Assembly: GCF_009363895.1 (NCBI RefSeq)
Contig: NZ_CP045434.1
Span: 930,001 to 994,000, forward strand
Origin: Sphingomonas ginsengisoli An et al. 2013
GTDB lineage: Bacteria > Pseudomonadota > Alphaproteobacteria > Sphingomonadales > Sphingomonadaceae
Direction of reading: 5' to 3'
Length of the DNA stretch: 64,000 nt
Below the pieces are notes generated by a model. That model worked only from the letters and a program-made list of their open reading frames with translations, did no database searches and had not been told where the DNA came from. Positions 10,537 through 20,333 of this stretch are shown here, in pieces (the stretch's first letter is position 1; every line of letters begins with the position of its first letter). A program made the translations under genes and the position numbers.

Positions 10537-10551
10537 GTTCCCTACTTGTTC
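10537..10551. promoter_or_regulatory. LexA (SOS) box upstream of recA
   Basis: GTTC-CCTACTT-GTTC is an exact match to the alphaproteobacterial LexA operator GTTC-N7-GTTC, 75 bp before the recA start. It implies SOS induction of recA by LexA cleavage. Confidence 0.85.
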
Positions 10552-10626
10552 CACCGGAACGGATAGGGTACATCGGTTTCAGCGCGGAGTTGATCCGCAT
10601 GGCTGACTGACGAAAGGAATAGGGGC

Positions 10627-11694
<1,068 letters not shown>

Positions 11695-11704
11695 GCGCCC
11701 AAGA

Positions 11705-11740
11705 CTAAGCGGAAAATTGCGAAAGCGATTTTCCGCTTAG
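11705..11740. terminator. long hairpin with GAAA tetraloop after recA
   Basis: CTAAGCGGAAAAT (11705-11717) pairs perfectly with ATTTTCCGCTTAG (11728-11740). Three more inner pairs (one G-T) close a GAAA loop, giving a 16-bp stem. It begins 10 bp after the recA stop. No T-run follows, so it is either a factor-dependent terminator or mRNA 3'-end stabiliser, or a dispersed repeat. Confidence 0.6.
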
Positions 11741-11839
11741 ACGAAGAGAGCGCGAAAGCCGGCCGACAGGTCGGCGCAGCCGAACCTGATCGACGTCACG
11801 GGATTTACTCCCGTGACGGCCACCCCTCCGCCACCCCCC

Positions 11840-13105
11840 CTACTCCGCCACCACCGCCGCGCTCACCCCGCCCACCGGCAACCGCTCGAACAACCGCCGC
11901 CGATCGGTCAGCACCACCAGCAGCGCCCCGACCCAGCCGCACACCGCCACGCCGATCAGGAACGGCCGCTGGCTGCCGTCGAACGCCTGGCCGATCGCGA
12001 AGCCCGCGGCCGAGGCCAGCACCGTGCTCGCCAGCCCTTGGATCGAGCTCGCCATCCCCGCGATCGGCGCCATCTTCTCCATCGCCAGCGTGTTCAAGTT
12101 GGACGAGGTGAAGGCGAAGCTCCCCATCGCCAGCCCCTGCAGCACCACGAACTCGGCCAGCCGCTCGGGGGTGAGCAACGCCAGCAGGGCGTGCGCGCTG
12201 GTTACCGCGACGAACGCCACCACCCCCCAATGGCCGACCCGCCGCAGCCCCAAGCGGCCGACGATCCGGCTGTTGGTGAAGGCGGCCACCGCCATCGGCG
12301 CCGCCACCGCCCCGAACACCAGCCCGATCCGGCTGCCGGCGTGGAAACTGTCGAACACGATCTGCTGGATCGAGGAGATGTAGGCGACCAGCCCCGCGAA
12401 GAACGCCGTCTGCGCCAGCGTATAGCCCAGTGACTGGCGCTCGCTGACGACCGCCTTCGCCGCCGCCCACAATTCGCCAACCTTGAGGCTCCGCCGAAAT
12501 TCGGGATGCAGCGTCTCGGGCAGGCGGAGGAAACTCCACACCCCGAGCAACAGCCCGTAAGCCGCCAGCGCCCAGAAGATCGCCTGCCACGGCCCGATCG
12601 CCAGCACCGCCTGGCCGAAGCTCGGCGCCAGCACGGGCACCAGCATGAACACCATGAAGGTCAGGCTCATCACCCGCGCCATCGCCTCGCCCTCGAACAG
12701 GTCGCGGACCATCGCCACCACCAGCACGCGGGTCACCGCCGCCGCCGCGCCCTGGCACAGCCGCCCGGCGATCAGCACCTCGAAGCTCGGCGCGACCGAG
12801 CACAGGCTTGCGAACAGCGCATAAGCGCCGATCCCCCAGGTCAGGATCGGCTTACGCCCGAAGCGGTCGGCGAGCGGCCCCCACAGCAATTGCCCGAGCC
12901 CGAAGCCGAGCATGTAGACGACGATGATCAGCTGGCGCCGGTTGGGGTCGGCGACATGGAGGTGCGCGCCGATGTCGGGCAGCGCCGGGATCATCGAATC
13001 GATCGCGATGGCATTCAAGGCCATCAGCGCGGCGAGCAGCGCGACCATTTCGCGCGCGCCCGGACGCGGCCCGTCGCCGGGCAGGTGGTGGAGGGTGAAT
13101 GGCAT
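11840..13105 (-). CDS. MFS transporter, Bcr/CflA-type drug resistance family
   Basis: 421 residues from ATG 13105; the longer open frame beyond it is antisense to the next gene and not real. Twelve hydrophobic segments. The first helix motif (NAIAIDSMIPALPDIGAHL) and loop 2-3 motif LLWGPLADRFGRKPIL are typical of the Bcr/CflA drug:H+ antiporter group (DHA1), as is the CQGAAAAVTRVLVVAMVRD stretch in helix 4-5. Inner membrane. Substrate unknown. Divergent from the GST gene. Confidence 0.88.
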   Translation of the reverse strand: MPFTLHHLPGDGPRPGAREMVALLAALMALNAIAIDSMIPALPDIGAHLHVADPNRRQLIIVVYMLGFGLGQLLWGPLADRFGRKPILTWGIGAYALFASLCSVAPSFEVLIAGRLCQGAAAAVTRVLVVAMVRDLFEGEAMARVMSLTFMVFMLVPVLAPSFGQAVLAIGPWQAIFWALAAYGLLLGVWSFLRLPETLHPEFRRSLKVGELWAAAKAVVSERQSLGYTLAQTAFFAGLVAYISSIQQIVFDSFHAGSRIGLVFGAVAAPMAVAAFTNSRIVGRLGLRRVGHWGVVAFVAVTSAHALLALLTPERLAEFVVLQGLAMGSFAFTSSNLNTLAMEKMAPIAGMASSIQGLASTVLASAAGFAIGQAFDGSQRPFLIGVAVCGWVGALLVVLTDRRRLFERLPVGGVSAAVVAE

Positions 13106-13213
13106 GGGAAACCGCCCAATGGACCGCCTGGCGCCGGAGTTCCAGCGCGTGCGATCATTTCGCCGGCGGTAGCCAGGCTGGCGTGGCGCGCGAAGCCATG
13201 TCAGACAGCTCGG

Positions 13214-13837
13214 ATGATCGTCGTCCATCATCTCGAGAACAGCCGCTCGCAGCGCATACTGTGGCTGCTCGAGGAGCTCGAGCTCCCCTATACGGTGAAG
13301 CGTTACCAGCGCGATTCCAAGACCATGCTCGCCCCGCCCGAGCTGCGCCGCCTCCACCCGCTCGGCAAGTCGCCGGTGATCGAGGACGGCCAGATGGTGA
13401 TCGCCGAGAGCGGCGCCATCGTCGAATATCTGGTCGAGAAAGCCGGCGGCCGGATGGGCCCGCTCGACCAGCAATGCGGCAAGCTGCGCTACCGCCAGTT
13501 CCTCCATTATGCCGAGGGCTCGCTGATGCCCCCGCTGCTCGTCCTGTTGGTGATCAAGCGGCTCGGGCTGCTCGGCCTGCCCGCGCGCAAGCCGATCCTC
13601 CGGATGCTCGACCGCCACCTCGACTATTGCGACCTCGAGCTGTCGGGCCGCCCCTATTTCGCCGGCGACGAACTGACCGGCGCCGACATCATGATGAGCT
13701 TCCCGCTCGAGGCCGCCGCCAAGCGCGCCGGGCTCAACGCCTCGCGCCGCCACGTCTGGGCCTGGCTCCAGCGCATCCACGAGCGCCCCGCCTACCAGCG
13801 CGCGCTGAAAGCCGGCGGTCCCTATGCGCTCATTTGA
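13214..13837 (+). CDS. glutathione S-transferase family protein
   Basis: 207 residues from ATG 13214. Thioredoxin-like N-terminal domain (1-80) with the start MIVVHHLENSRSQRILWLLE, cis-proline segment GKSPVIED and the glutathione-binding IAESGAIVEYL; all-helical C-terminal domain with the GADIMMSFPLE motif. Conjugation or reduction with glutathione in the cytoplasm is the family role; substrate unknown. It overlaps the following peptidase gene by 14 bp in another frame, suggesting translational coupling. Confidence 0.9.
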   Translation: MIVVHHLENSRSQRILWLLEELELPYTVKRYQRDSKTMLAPPELRRLHPLGKSPVIEDGQMVIAESGAIVEYLVEKAGGRMGPLDQQCGKLRYRQFLHYAEGSLMPPLLVLLVIKRLGLLGLPARKPILRMLDRHLDYCDLELSGRPYFAGDELTGADIMMSFPLEAAAKRAGLNASRRHVWAWLQRIHERPAYQRALKAGGPYALI

Positions 13838-15068
13838 ACTCAGCCGCCGCGGCGCGCTGGTCGGCAGCCTCGCCGCGCTGACCCTCCCCGCCGCGCCCGC
13901 CCTCGCGCAAGTCGCCCCCCGCCGCGGTCCGCCCCCGCCGATCGGCGCCGCCGAGCGCAGCCGCCGCGTCGCCACCCTCCAGCAGCGGATGCGAACCCTC
14001 GGTATCGGCGCCTTGGTGGTCGAAAGCGGTCCCGCGCTCGACTATTTCACCGGCGTCCAGTGGCATCGCAGCGAGCGGCCAACGCTGGCGGTCATCCCCG
14101 CCGAGGGCGCGGCGATCATCGTCACCCCCTTCTTCGAGCGCCCGTCAGTAGCTGAGAGCCTCCAGCTCCCGCTCGAGATCCGCCCGTGGCAGGAGGATGA
14201 GAGCCCCTACGCGCCGGTCGCCGCTTACCTTCGCGCCCGCCGCGCCGACCGCCGCCCGCTCGCCTTCGAGGAGACCACCCGCGCCTTCATCGTCGACGGC
14301 GTCCGGAAATTGCTCCCCGCCGCCCAGCTCGCCGACGGCGCCGCGCTGGTCCGCCCGATCCGGATGCGCAAGTCGCCGGCCGAGCTGGCGCTGATGCAAT
14401 ATGCGTCCGACATCACCATCGAGGCGCTGAAAGCCACCCACGCCGGGGTCAAGCTGGGCGAGACCAACCACGACATCGCCGCCCGCTTCGAGCGGATCGT
14501 GAGCGAGCTCGGCGGCACCGACACCTGGGCGCTGGTCCTGATCGACGAGGCCGCCGCTTTGCCCCACGGCAGCGGCCGCCCGCAGGTGGTCAAGCGCGGC
14601 AGCGTCGTGCTGATGGACTGCGGCTGCGCGGTTCGCGGCTATCAGTCGGACATCAGCCGCAGCTTCGTGTTCGGCGCCGACCCGACCCCCGCCCAGCGCA
14701 AGGTGTGGAGCCAGGTCCGCCAGGGCCAGGCCACCGCCTTCGCCGCCGCCCGGCTCGGCGCCCCCGCCGGCAGCGTCGACGATGCCGTCCGCCGCTTGTA
14801 CGAATCGTGGGGCTACGGCCCGCGCTATGCCCTCCCCGGGCTCAGCCACCGCACCGGCCACGGCATCGGCATGGAAGGCCACGAGCCGGTCAACCTCGTC
14901 CACGGCGAGATGACGGCGCTCGCGCCGGGCATGTGCTTCTCGAACGAGCCCGGCCTCTACCTCCCCGGCAAGTTCGGCATCCGCCTCGAAGACTGCTTCC
15001 ACATGACCACGGCCGGCCCCGCCTGGTTCAGCGTCCCGCCGCCGAGCATCGACCAGCCGTTCGGCTGA
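13824..15068 (+). CDS. M24 family metallopeptidase (Xaa-Pro aminopeptidase-like), exported
   Basis: 414 residues. The N-terminus SRRGALVGSLAALTLPAAPALAQ looks like a Tat signal, placing the enzyme in the periplasm. Creatinase-like N-terminal domain, then the pita-bread domain with all five metal ligands visible: D near 263 (LMDCGC), D near 275 (YQSDISRS), H near 344-350 (GHGIGMEGHEP), E near 373 (NEPGLYL) and E near 389 (IRLEDCF). Predicted to remove N-terminal residues before proline. The start lies inside the end of the GST gene. Confidence 0.9.
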   Translation: MRSFELSRRGALVGSLAALTLPAAPALAQVAPRRGPPPPIGAAERSRRVATLQQRMRTLGIGALVVESGPALDYFTGVQWHRSERPTLAVIPAEGAAIIVTPFFERPSVAESLQLPLEIRPWQEDESPYAPVAAYLRARRADRRPLAFEETTRAFIVDGVRKLLPAAQLADGAALVRPIRMRKSPAELALMQYASDITIEALKATHAGVKLGETNHDIAARFERIVSELGGTDTWALVLIDEAAALPHGSGRPQVVKRGSVVLMDCGCAVRGYQSDISRSFVFGADPTPAQRKVWSQVRQGQATAFAAARLGAPAGSVDDAVRRLYESWGYGPRYALPGLSHRTGHGIGMEGHEPVNLVHGEMTALAPGMCFSNEPGLYLPGKFGIRLEDCFHMTTAGPAWFSVPPPSIDQPFG

Positions 15069-15072
15069 GGCG

Positions 15073-16254
15073 TCACTTCTTTCGGCTCAACTCGCGCATC
15101 GCCTCGTCGAGCCCGCCCAGCGTCAGCGGATACATCCGCTCGCCCATCAGCTGGCGGATCAGTCCGGTCGACGCGCTATGCCCCCAATAGGCCTCCGGCG
15201 TCGGGTTGAGCCACGCCGCCGCCGGGTAAGTGTCGGTCAGCCGCTTGAGCCAGGTCGCCCCGCTCTCCTCGTTCATATGCTCGATCGAGCCGCCGGGATG
15301 GCTCACCTCATAGGGGCTCATCGCCGCGTCGCCGACGATCACGAGCTTATGGTCGTGGCCGAACTTGTGGAGGATGTCCCAGGTCGCGGTGCGGTCGGTC
15401 CAGCGCCGCCGGTTCTCCTTCCACACGCCCTCGTAGATGCAATTGTGGAAATAGAAATGCTCGAGGTGCTTGAACTCGGTCCGGCAAGCCGAGAAGAGTT
15501 CCTCGGCGACGCGGATATGCCCGTCCATCGACCCGCCGATGTCGAGGAACAGCAGCACCTTGACCGCATTGTGCCGCTCGGGCCGGAACTGGACGTCGAG
15601 CCAGCCCTGCCGCGCGGTCCCGTCGATCGTCGCGTCGAGGTCGAGCTCGTCGGCCCGCCCCTCGCGCGCGAAGCGCCGCAGCCGCCGCAGCGCCACCTTG
15701 ATGTTGCGGGTGCCGAGCTCGCGCGTGTCGTCGAGATCCCTGAACTCGCGATTCTCCCACACCTTGATCGCGCGGCCCTGCTTGCCCGGCCCGCCGATCC
15801 GCACCCCCTCGGGATTGTAGCCGCCATGTCCGAACGGCGAGGTGCCCCCGGTGCCGATCCACTTCGACCCGCCCTCATGCCGCTCTTGCTGCTCCTCGAG
15901 CCGCTTCTTGAGCGTCTCCATGATCTCGTCCCACGAGCCGAGCGCCTTGACCGCCTCCATCTCCTCGGGCGTCAGGTAGCGCTCGGCCACCGCGCGCAGC
16001 CACTCCTCGGGGATTTGCGCCGCGAGGTCCTCCCCCTCAGCCGGGAGCAGCCCCTTGAATACCTCGCCGAATACCCGGTCGAAGCGGTCGAGCTGGCTCT
16101 CGTCGTGCACGAAGACCGCGCGGGCGAGGTAATAGAATTCCTCCGGGCTCCGCTCGATCACCGCCGCGTCGAGCGCCTCCAGCAGCACCAGATGCTCCTT
16201 GAGGCTTGCGGATATCCCCCCGCGCCGCAGCGCCTCGACGAAGTTGATGAACAT
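15073..16254 (-). CDS. VWA-domain protein, CoxE/YeaD-like
   Basis: 393 residues, no signal peptide. N-terminal helical part (FINFVEALRRGGISASLKEH) and a C-terminal von Willebrand A-type domain whose MIDAS strand reads LLFLDIGGSMDGHI, with D, G and S in the D-x-S-x-S position altered to D-x-G-G-S, and KLVIVGDAAMSPYE as the later acidic motif. Matches the CoxE-like cytoplasmic VWA family that usually works with a MoxR-type AAA+ ATPase; none is in the window. Convergent with the M24 gene, 4 bp apart. Confidence 0.85.
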   Translation of the reverse strand: MFINFVEALRRGGISASLKEHLVLLEALDAAVIERSPEEFYYLARAVFVHDESQLDRFDRVFGEVFKGLLPAEGEDLAAQIPEEWLRAVAERYLTPEEMEAVKALGSWDEIMETLKKRLEEQQERHEGGSKWIGTGGTSPFGHGGYNPEGVRIGGPGKQGRAIKVWENREFRDLDDTRELGTRNIKVALRRLRRFAREGRADELDLDATIDGTARQGWLDVQFRPERHNAVKVLLFLDIGGSMDGHIRVAEELFSACRTEFKHLEHFYFHNCIYEGVWKENRRRWTDRTATWDILHKFGHDHKLVIVGDAAMSPYEVSHPGGSIEHMNEESGATWLKRLTDTYPAAAWLNPTPEAYWGHSASTGLIRQLMGERMYPLTLGGLDEAMRELSRKK

Positions 16255-16279
16255 GGGCTCGGTCTACCCCGGCCCCATC

Positions 16280-16307
16280 GTCATTGCGAGCGCAGCGAAG
16301 CAATTCA
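16280..16307. repeat. dispersed repeat unit, GTCATTGCGAGCG type
   Basis: GTCATTGCGAGCGCAGCGAA then GCAATTCA matches a repeat unit scattered through many proteobacterial genomes (GTCATTGCGAGCGNAGCGAA). Only one half-unit is seen here, in the gap before the transducer gene. Confidence 0.55.
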
Positions 16308-16391
16308 CTGACGAGCCCCCAGCACGGTTAACGAAACGGTAGAACCTCCTCCCTAGACCTCCCCCCACGAGTTTTGGTTCGAGGACTGGGT

Positions 16392-17789
16392 ATGGCGACG
16401 GCCGGCATCGAAGAAATTACCGAGAATGCGATCCGCACGGTCGCGCGCGACTGTGGCTCCCTGTCGATCGAATGCTCCGACGTGTCGGGCTATGTCGAGG
16501 ACGTCGCCGAGCGCCTGTCCGACCATTTGAAGACCCTCGACGCGCTCGAGGACGTCACCACCCGCCTCCTCGCCGACCAGGCCCGCGTCGCCGATTCGAC
16601 CGACGAGGCGCGCCTACTTTCCGAGCAGGCCAAGGCCAAGTTGGACGCCGGCCGCGCCGCGATCGAGGACACCATCGCCGGCTTCAAGGGCCTGACCGAG
16701 CTGGTCGTCCAGCTGGGCGAGCGGATGGCCGGCTTCGCCAGCGCGATGAACCAGGTCCAGACCGTCAGCTCGACCATCGAGGCGATCGCCCGCAAGACCA
16801 ACATGCTGGCGCTCAATGCCACCATCGAGGCCGCCCGCGCCGGTGACGCCGGGCGCAGCTTCGCGGTGGTTGCCGCCGAGGTGAAGAAGCTCGCTCACGA
16901 CACCCGCGCCGCGACCAGCCAGATCGGCCTCACCATCGGCGAGCTGACCCGCGAGGCCGGCGCCGTCACCACCGAGATCAAGACCGGCGTCGAGCGCAGC
17001 CGCGCCGCGCAGAAGGGCTTCGGCCAGATCGGCGACACCGTCCGCGAAGTGACCGAGATCGTCTCGATGGTCGACCGCCAGACCGAGGGCATCGCCCACT
17101 CGACCAGCATGATCCAGACCAGCGTCGACCGGGTGAAGGCGTCGCTGACCGACTTCGCCGCCGACGCGCGCGAAAATGGCGGCGCGCTGATGATCGCCCA
17201 GAAGCGCCTCTCGGGGCTCGAGATGATGAGCAACGCGATGCTCGACACGCTCGCCAATTCGGGCGCCGAGATCGACGACACGCCGATGATCATCCTCGCC
17301 CAGGATGCGATGAAGGCGATCGCGCAGGCCTGCGAGCGCGGCGTCGCCGCCGGCGAGATCGGCATGGACGACATCTTCGACCGCACCTACGTGCCGATCC
17401 CCGGCCGCAACCCGGTCCAGTATGACAACCGCTTCTGCGACTTCGCCGACGCGCACATCCGCCCGATCCTCGACCAGTTCAAGGCGCGCGAGGCCCGCGT
17501 CATCGGCTCGGCGATCACCAACGTCGACGGCTTCCTGCCGACCCATTTGTCCGAGCGCTGCCAGCAGCCCGGCACCGATCCGGTGTGGAACGACGCCCAC
17601 TGCCGCAACCGCCGCATCTTCATGGACGAGCAGACCCGCGCGGCGATCGCCAGCGACAAGCCGGCGATGCTGATGACCTACCGGATGGAATTGGGCGACA
17701 AGAACATCCCGGTGAAGAACGTCTTCGTGCCTTTGTTCGTCAACGGCCGCCGCTGGGGCAATTTCGAACTCGCCTACCGCGACGAATAA
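16392..17789 (+). CDS. soluble methyl-accepting chemotaxis-type transducer with C-terminal sensor domain
   Basis: 465 residues from ATG 16392, with GAGGA 6 bp upstream; a TTG 18 bp earlier is less likely. No transmembrane segment. Residues about 30-290 form the coiled-coil signalling domain with the highly conserved hairpin tip [20 protein letters not shown] and [17 protein letters not shown]. Residues about 300-465 are a separate domain ([50 protein letters not shown]) resembling a Cache/PAS-like ligand domain placed after the signalling part. It should control a CheA kinase from the cytoplasm; no che genes are nearby. Confidence 0.88.
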   Translation: MATAGIEEITENAIRTVARDCGSLSIECSDVSGYVEDVAERLSDHLKTLDALEDVTTRLLADQARVADSTDEARLLSEQAKAKLDAGRAAIEDTIAGFKGLTELVVQLGERMAGFASAMNQVQTVSSTIEAIARKTNMLALNATIEAARAGDAGRSFAVVAAEVKKLAHDTRAATSQIGLTIGELTREAGAVTTEIKTGVERSRAAQKGFGQIGDTVREVTEIVSMVDRQTEGIAHSTSMIQTSVDRVKASLTDFAADARENGGALMIAQKRLSGLEMMSNAMLDTLANSGAEIDDTPMIILAQDAMKAIAQACERGVAAGEIGMDDIFDRTYVPIPGRNPVQYDNRFCDFADAHIRPILDQFKAREARVIGSAITNVDGFLPTHLSERCQQPGTDPVWNDAHCRNRRIFMDEQTRAAIASDKPAMLMTYRMELGDKNIPVKNVFVPLFVNGRRWGNFELAYRDE

Positions 17790-18658
17790 GGGTTGGCGGC
17801 ACAGGTCACCGCGAAGCCATATTCCGCCGGCGCCGGCTCGGCCGGGGGCAGCACATTGGTCAGCGCCTGCGGGGCGAGCTGCTGGTAGATGGTCGCGTGC
17901 CCCAGGTCCGGGCGCGGTGCGTAGCACAATGGCACCCCCGCCCCGCCGAGCGCCGCCAGCAAGGCCGGCGACCCGGTCGGCTCGGCCAATTCCTCCTTGG
18001 CCAGCGCGAGGTAGAGCGGATGCCCCCGCTGCGCCGCCCCCAGGGCCGGCCGCGCGCCCTTGGCCAGCGCCGCCCCGTCCCACCACAGGCTCGGATCGAT
18101 CGCCGCATAAGCGTCGAACAGCCCCGGCTCGCGCAAGTAGGTCTCGACGATGAACAGCCCCGCCAGCGACTCGCCGATCACCGCCGACCGCCCGTTCGAG
18201 CGAAAACTCCGCGCCACCCACGGCTTGACCGTGTCGCGGATAAACGTCCGAAAGCGCGCGCTCTCGCCTGCGGTCGGATATTTCGCCAGCAGCGCCGGAT
18301 CGCGGGTCGGGCCGACCAGCTCGCGGCGACGATCCACCGTCGCCACCCCGACCAGGATCGCCTCGCCCGACCGCCCCCACTGCCCGCCATTGCCGACCAG
18401 CGCGGCGATGTTCAGCAGATCCTGATCGACCCCGCCATCGATCAGGTAGAGCACCGGGTAACGCCGCTCGGGATGCGCGGCATAGCCCGCCGGCAGCACC
18501 ACATTCACCACCCGCTCACCCCCCAGCGCCGCCGACGGCAGCCGATAGCTGGTTCCGATGGTGATCGGCGCGGGCGGCGTGGCGGCTACTACTGGCACCG
18601 CGCCGAACGCGAGCAGAAAAGCCGAAGCCCGCATGAGGGCGCTGAGACGCAAGGACAT
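17774..18658 (-). CDS. exported esterase, Esterase D/IroE-like alpha/beta hydrolase
   Basis: 294 residues with a signal peptide (start ATG 18658, or ATG 18634 giving [18 protein letters not shown]). Alpha/beta hydrolase features: [20 protein letters not shown], a nucleophile elbow GESLAG (serine nucleophile) and a late histidine in DLGHATIYQ. This is the pattern of the esterase family containing carbohydrate esterases and siderophore esterase IroE. Substrate unknown. Its end overlaps the transducer gene by 16 bp, tail to tail. Confidence 0.85.
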   Translation of the reverse strand: MSLRLSALMRASAFLLAFGAVPVVAATPPAPITIGTSYRLPSAALGGERVVNVVLPAGYAAHPERRYPVLYLIDGGVDQDLLNIAALVGNGGQWGRSGEAILVGVATVDRRRELVGPTRDPALLAKYPTAGESARFRTFIRDTVKPWVARSFRSNGRSAVIGESLAGLFIVETYLREPGLFDAYAAIDPSLWWDGAALAKGARPALGAAQRGHPLYLALAKEELAEPTGSPALLAALGGAGVPLCYAPRPDLGHATIYQQLAPQALTNVLPPAEPAPAEYGFAVTCAANPYSSR

Positions 18659-18778
18659 CCCACCAGCCTAGCCCCGCCCCCGCGAAAGGCCAGCACCCGC
18701 CTCGCCACCGCGCCGGCCCCCGGCTAAGAATTTGGCAAAGCCCGTCGCCTACAGGCGGTGGACGAAGGGGGGATGAAG

Positions 18779-19240
18779 ATGACCGACGACCACGGCTTCG
18801 ACGCGCTGGTGGAAGCCATCTTCGACCATCTTCCCCTCTTCTTCGGCGGCAAATCCGAGACCGCGCACGACGCGCTCGCCGCGGTCGGCTATCGGATGGC
18901 GCGGCAGGCCGACGGCACTCCGATGCTCGCCCGTCCGGTCGGCGACGGTGCGGTCTGCCTCTTCGCCAAGCCGGCGCTGCCGCTCCCCAAGGCCAAGCTC
19001 GCCGCGGCGGGCGCCGCTCACTTGTTCGACCGCCTGGCCGAGGAGATCCGCGCCCGCGGCTTCGCGCGCGCCGCGCCGGGCACCCCGCGCGACGGCATGC
19101 GGGTCGAGACCTTTGCCGCCCGTCACGAAGGCCCGATCATGGCGATCACGGTCATGCGCGCGCTCGCCAGCGACAACGTCCTCCTCGCCGCCGCCATGCC
19201 GCCGGTGACCCCGCGCGCCCCGGTGTCCGCGCAAGCATGA
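18779..19240 (+). CDS. hypothetical protein
   Basis: 153 residues from ATG 18779; a purine-rich GAAGGGGGG tract ends 7 bp before it, which favours it over ATG 18773 and GTG 18758. Not recognised. No signal peptide or membrane segment; the chain alternates short helices and strands (FDALVEAIFDHLPLFFGG, DGAVCLFAKPALP, GPIMAITVMRALA) and looks globular. Overlaps the SUKH-domain gene start by 4 bp (ATGA), so they are probably cotranscribed. Confidence 0.7.
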   Translation: MTDDHGFDALVEAIFDHLPLFFGGKSETAHDALAAVGYRMARQADGTPMLARPVGDGAVCLFAKPALPLPKAKLAAAGAAHLFDRLAEEIRARGFARAAPGTPRDGMRVETFAARHEGPIMAITVMRALASDNVLLAAAMPPVTPRAPVSAQA

Positions 19241-20043
19241 GCGGCACGCTCTCCCGCCGCGGCTGGCTCGCCACCGCGCTCGGCGCCGCCCTCGTCGCCG
19301 CCGGCCTCGGCGCGCGCGGCTGCCAGTCGATGGGCAAGCGCACGGCCTCCCCCCAGCGCCCCGCCGGCGCGGCGAAACCGATGCTCGACGAGGACATCGC
19401 CCCCGTCCTCGCCCGGCTCGACGCCTGGTATGCGGCGCACCTCGCCGCCGACGCCGCCAATTTCAATCCACCCGCGAGCGAGGCGCAGCTCGACGCCTTC
19501 GAGCGCCTCGTGCGCGTCCGCCTGCCGCGCGCCTACCGCCAGCTCTACGGCTGGCACGACGGCGAGAACGACGACCGCCGCGGCCACATTTACGGCCTGC
19601 CGATCCTCTCGCTCGATGCGGCGGGCCGCGAGTGGCTGAGCTGGCAGAAGGTCGCCGCCGGTTTCGGCGGCAACCGTTATGCGATCCCCGGCGGCGGCTG
19701 GCCGGTCGGCGCGGTCGACCCCGCCTACACTAACCCCGGCTGGATCCCGCTCACCGCCGACGGCTCGGGCAACCACCTCGGGCTCGACTTCGCGCCCTGG
19801 CCCGGCGGGCGGGTCGGCCAGATCATCCTCTACGGCCGCGACGAGGACGTGAAAGCGGTCCTCGCCCCCTCGCTCGGCCGCTTCCTCGCCTGGCTCGCCA
19901 CCCTGCTCGAGAGCGGCAACTTCCGCCTCGACGTCGCACCCGGCGAGCAGGTCCTCCGCCACTTCCGCCTCAAGACCCCCGCGGTCGACGACTTCCAGGA
20001 CGGCGCCCGCACCCTCCTCGGCGCGCCCGGGCCGTACCTGTAG
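19237..20043 (+). CDS. SMI1/KNR4 (SUKH) family protein with N-terminal export signal
   Basis: 268 residues. Residues about 75-215 carry the SUKH pattern: PASEAQLDAFERLVRVRLP, YRQLYGWHDGEND, GLPILSLDAAGREWLSW, WIPLTADGSGNHLGLDFAP. SUKH proteins are often immunity proteins against bacterial toxins but many are not. Unusually, the N-terminus SRRGWLATALGAALVAAGLG looks like a twin-arginine signal or membrane anchor, which would put the domain outside the cytoplasm. No toxin gene is adjacent. Confidence 0.82.
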   Translation: MSGTLSRRGWLATALGAALVAAGLGARGCQSMGKRTASPQRPAGAAKPMLDEDIAPVLARLDAWYAAHLAADAANFNPPASEAQLDAFERLVRVRLPRAYRQLYGWHDGENDDRRGHIYGLPILSLDAAGREWLSWQKVAAGFGGNRYAIPGGGWPVGAVDPAYTNPGWIPLTADGSGNHLGLDFAPWPGGRVGQIILYGRDEDVKAVLAPSLGRFLAWLATLLESGNFRLDVAPGEQVLRHFRLKTPAVDDFQDGARTLLGAPGPYL

Positions 20044-20333
20044 GCGCGGTGGCGGCGACGTTGGGAACGTCCGCTTTGGGTGGGAAACGGACGTCGTCTG
20101 ACTGGCCTCTTCCCGCACTGGAGCAGCGGAAGATGGGATCGACCGCGCTTTCCCGCCCATGACAATATTCGACCTGTACCGGACTAGGACAGTGACAATG
20201 TCCTGACTTTTCTCGGTACCTCGGCTTGGTCATTTGGCGCGTCGGCTCGCGATCACCTGCAAGATAGCGGTTCGGTCATCAGAACTTTCACGGGAGAGTT
20301 CGGGATCGAGATGGCCGGTCCAAAAGGGGAACC
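20044..20333. other. intergenic region before PEP-CTERM gene
   Basis: 290 bp with no credible gene. Holds one copy of the GAACGTCCGC repeat (20066-20094), an AGGACA/TGTCCT inverted repeat (20186-20204) about 130 bp before the next start, and AAAAGGGGAA as ribosome binding site at 20321-20330. Confidence 0.6.
20066..20094. repeat. palindromic repeat family A, copy 1
   Basis: ACGTCCG (20067-20073) and CGGACGT (20088-20094) flank the core CTTTGGGTGGGAAA. Same family as 22261-22286, 22752-22783 and 22985-23016, which share the order stem, TTGGGT/ATGGGT loop, stem. Confidence 0.75.

Noticed and set aside
12506..13213. N-terminal extension of the GST frame
   Set aside because: Antisense to the MFS gene, rich in His/Gln/Arg; GST proteins begin at the thioredoxin-like strand at 13214.
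13106..13975. N-terminal extension of the MFS transporter frame
   Set aside because: It runs antisense through the GST gene; the family start is at 13105.
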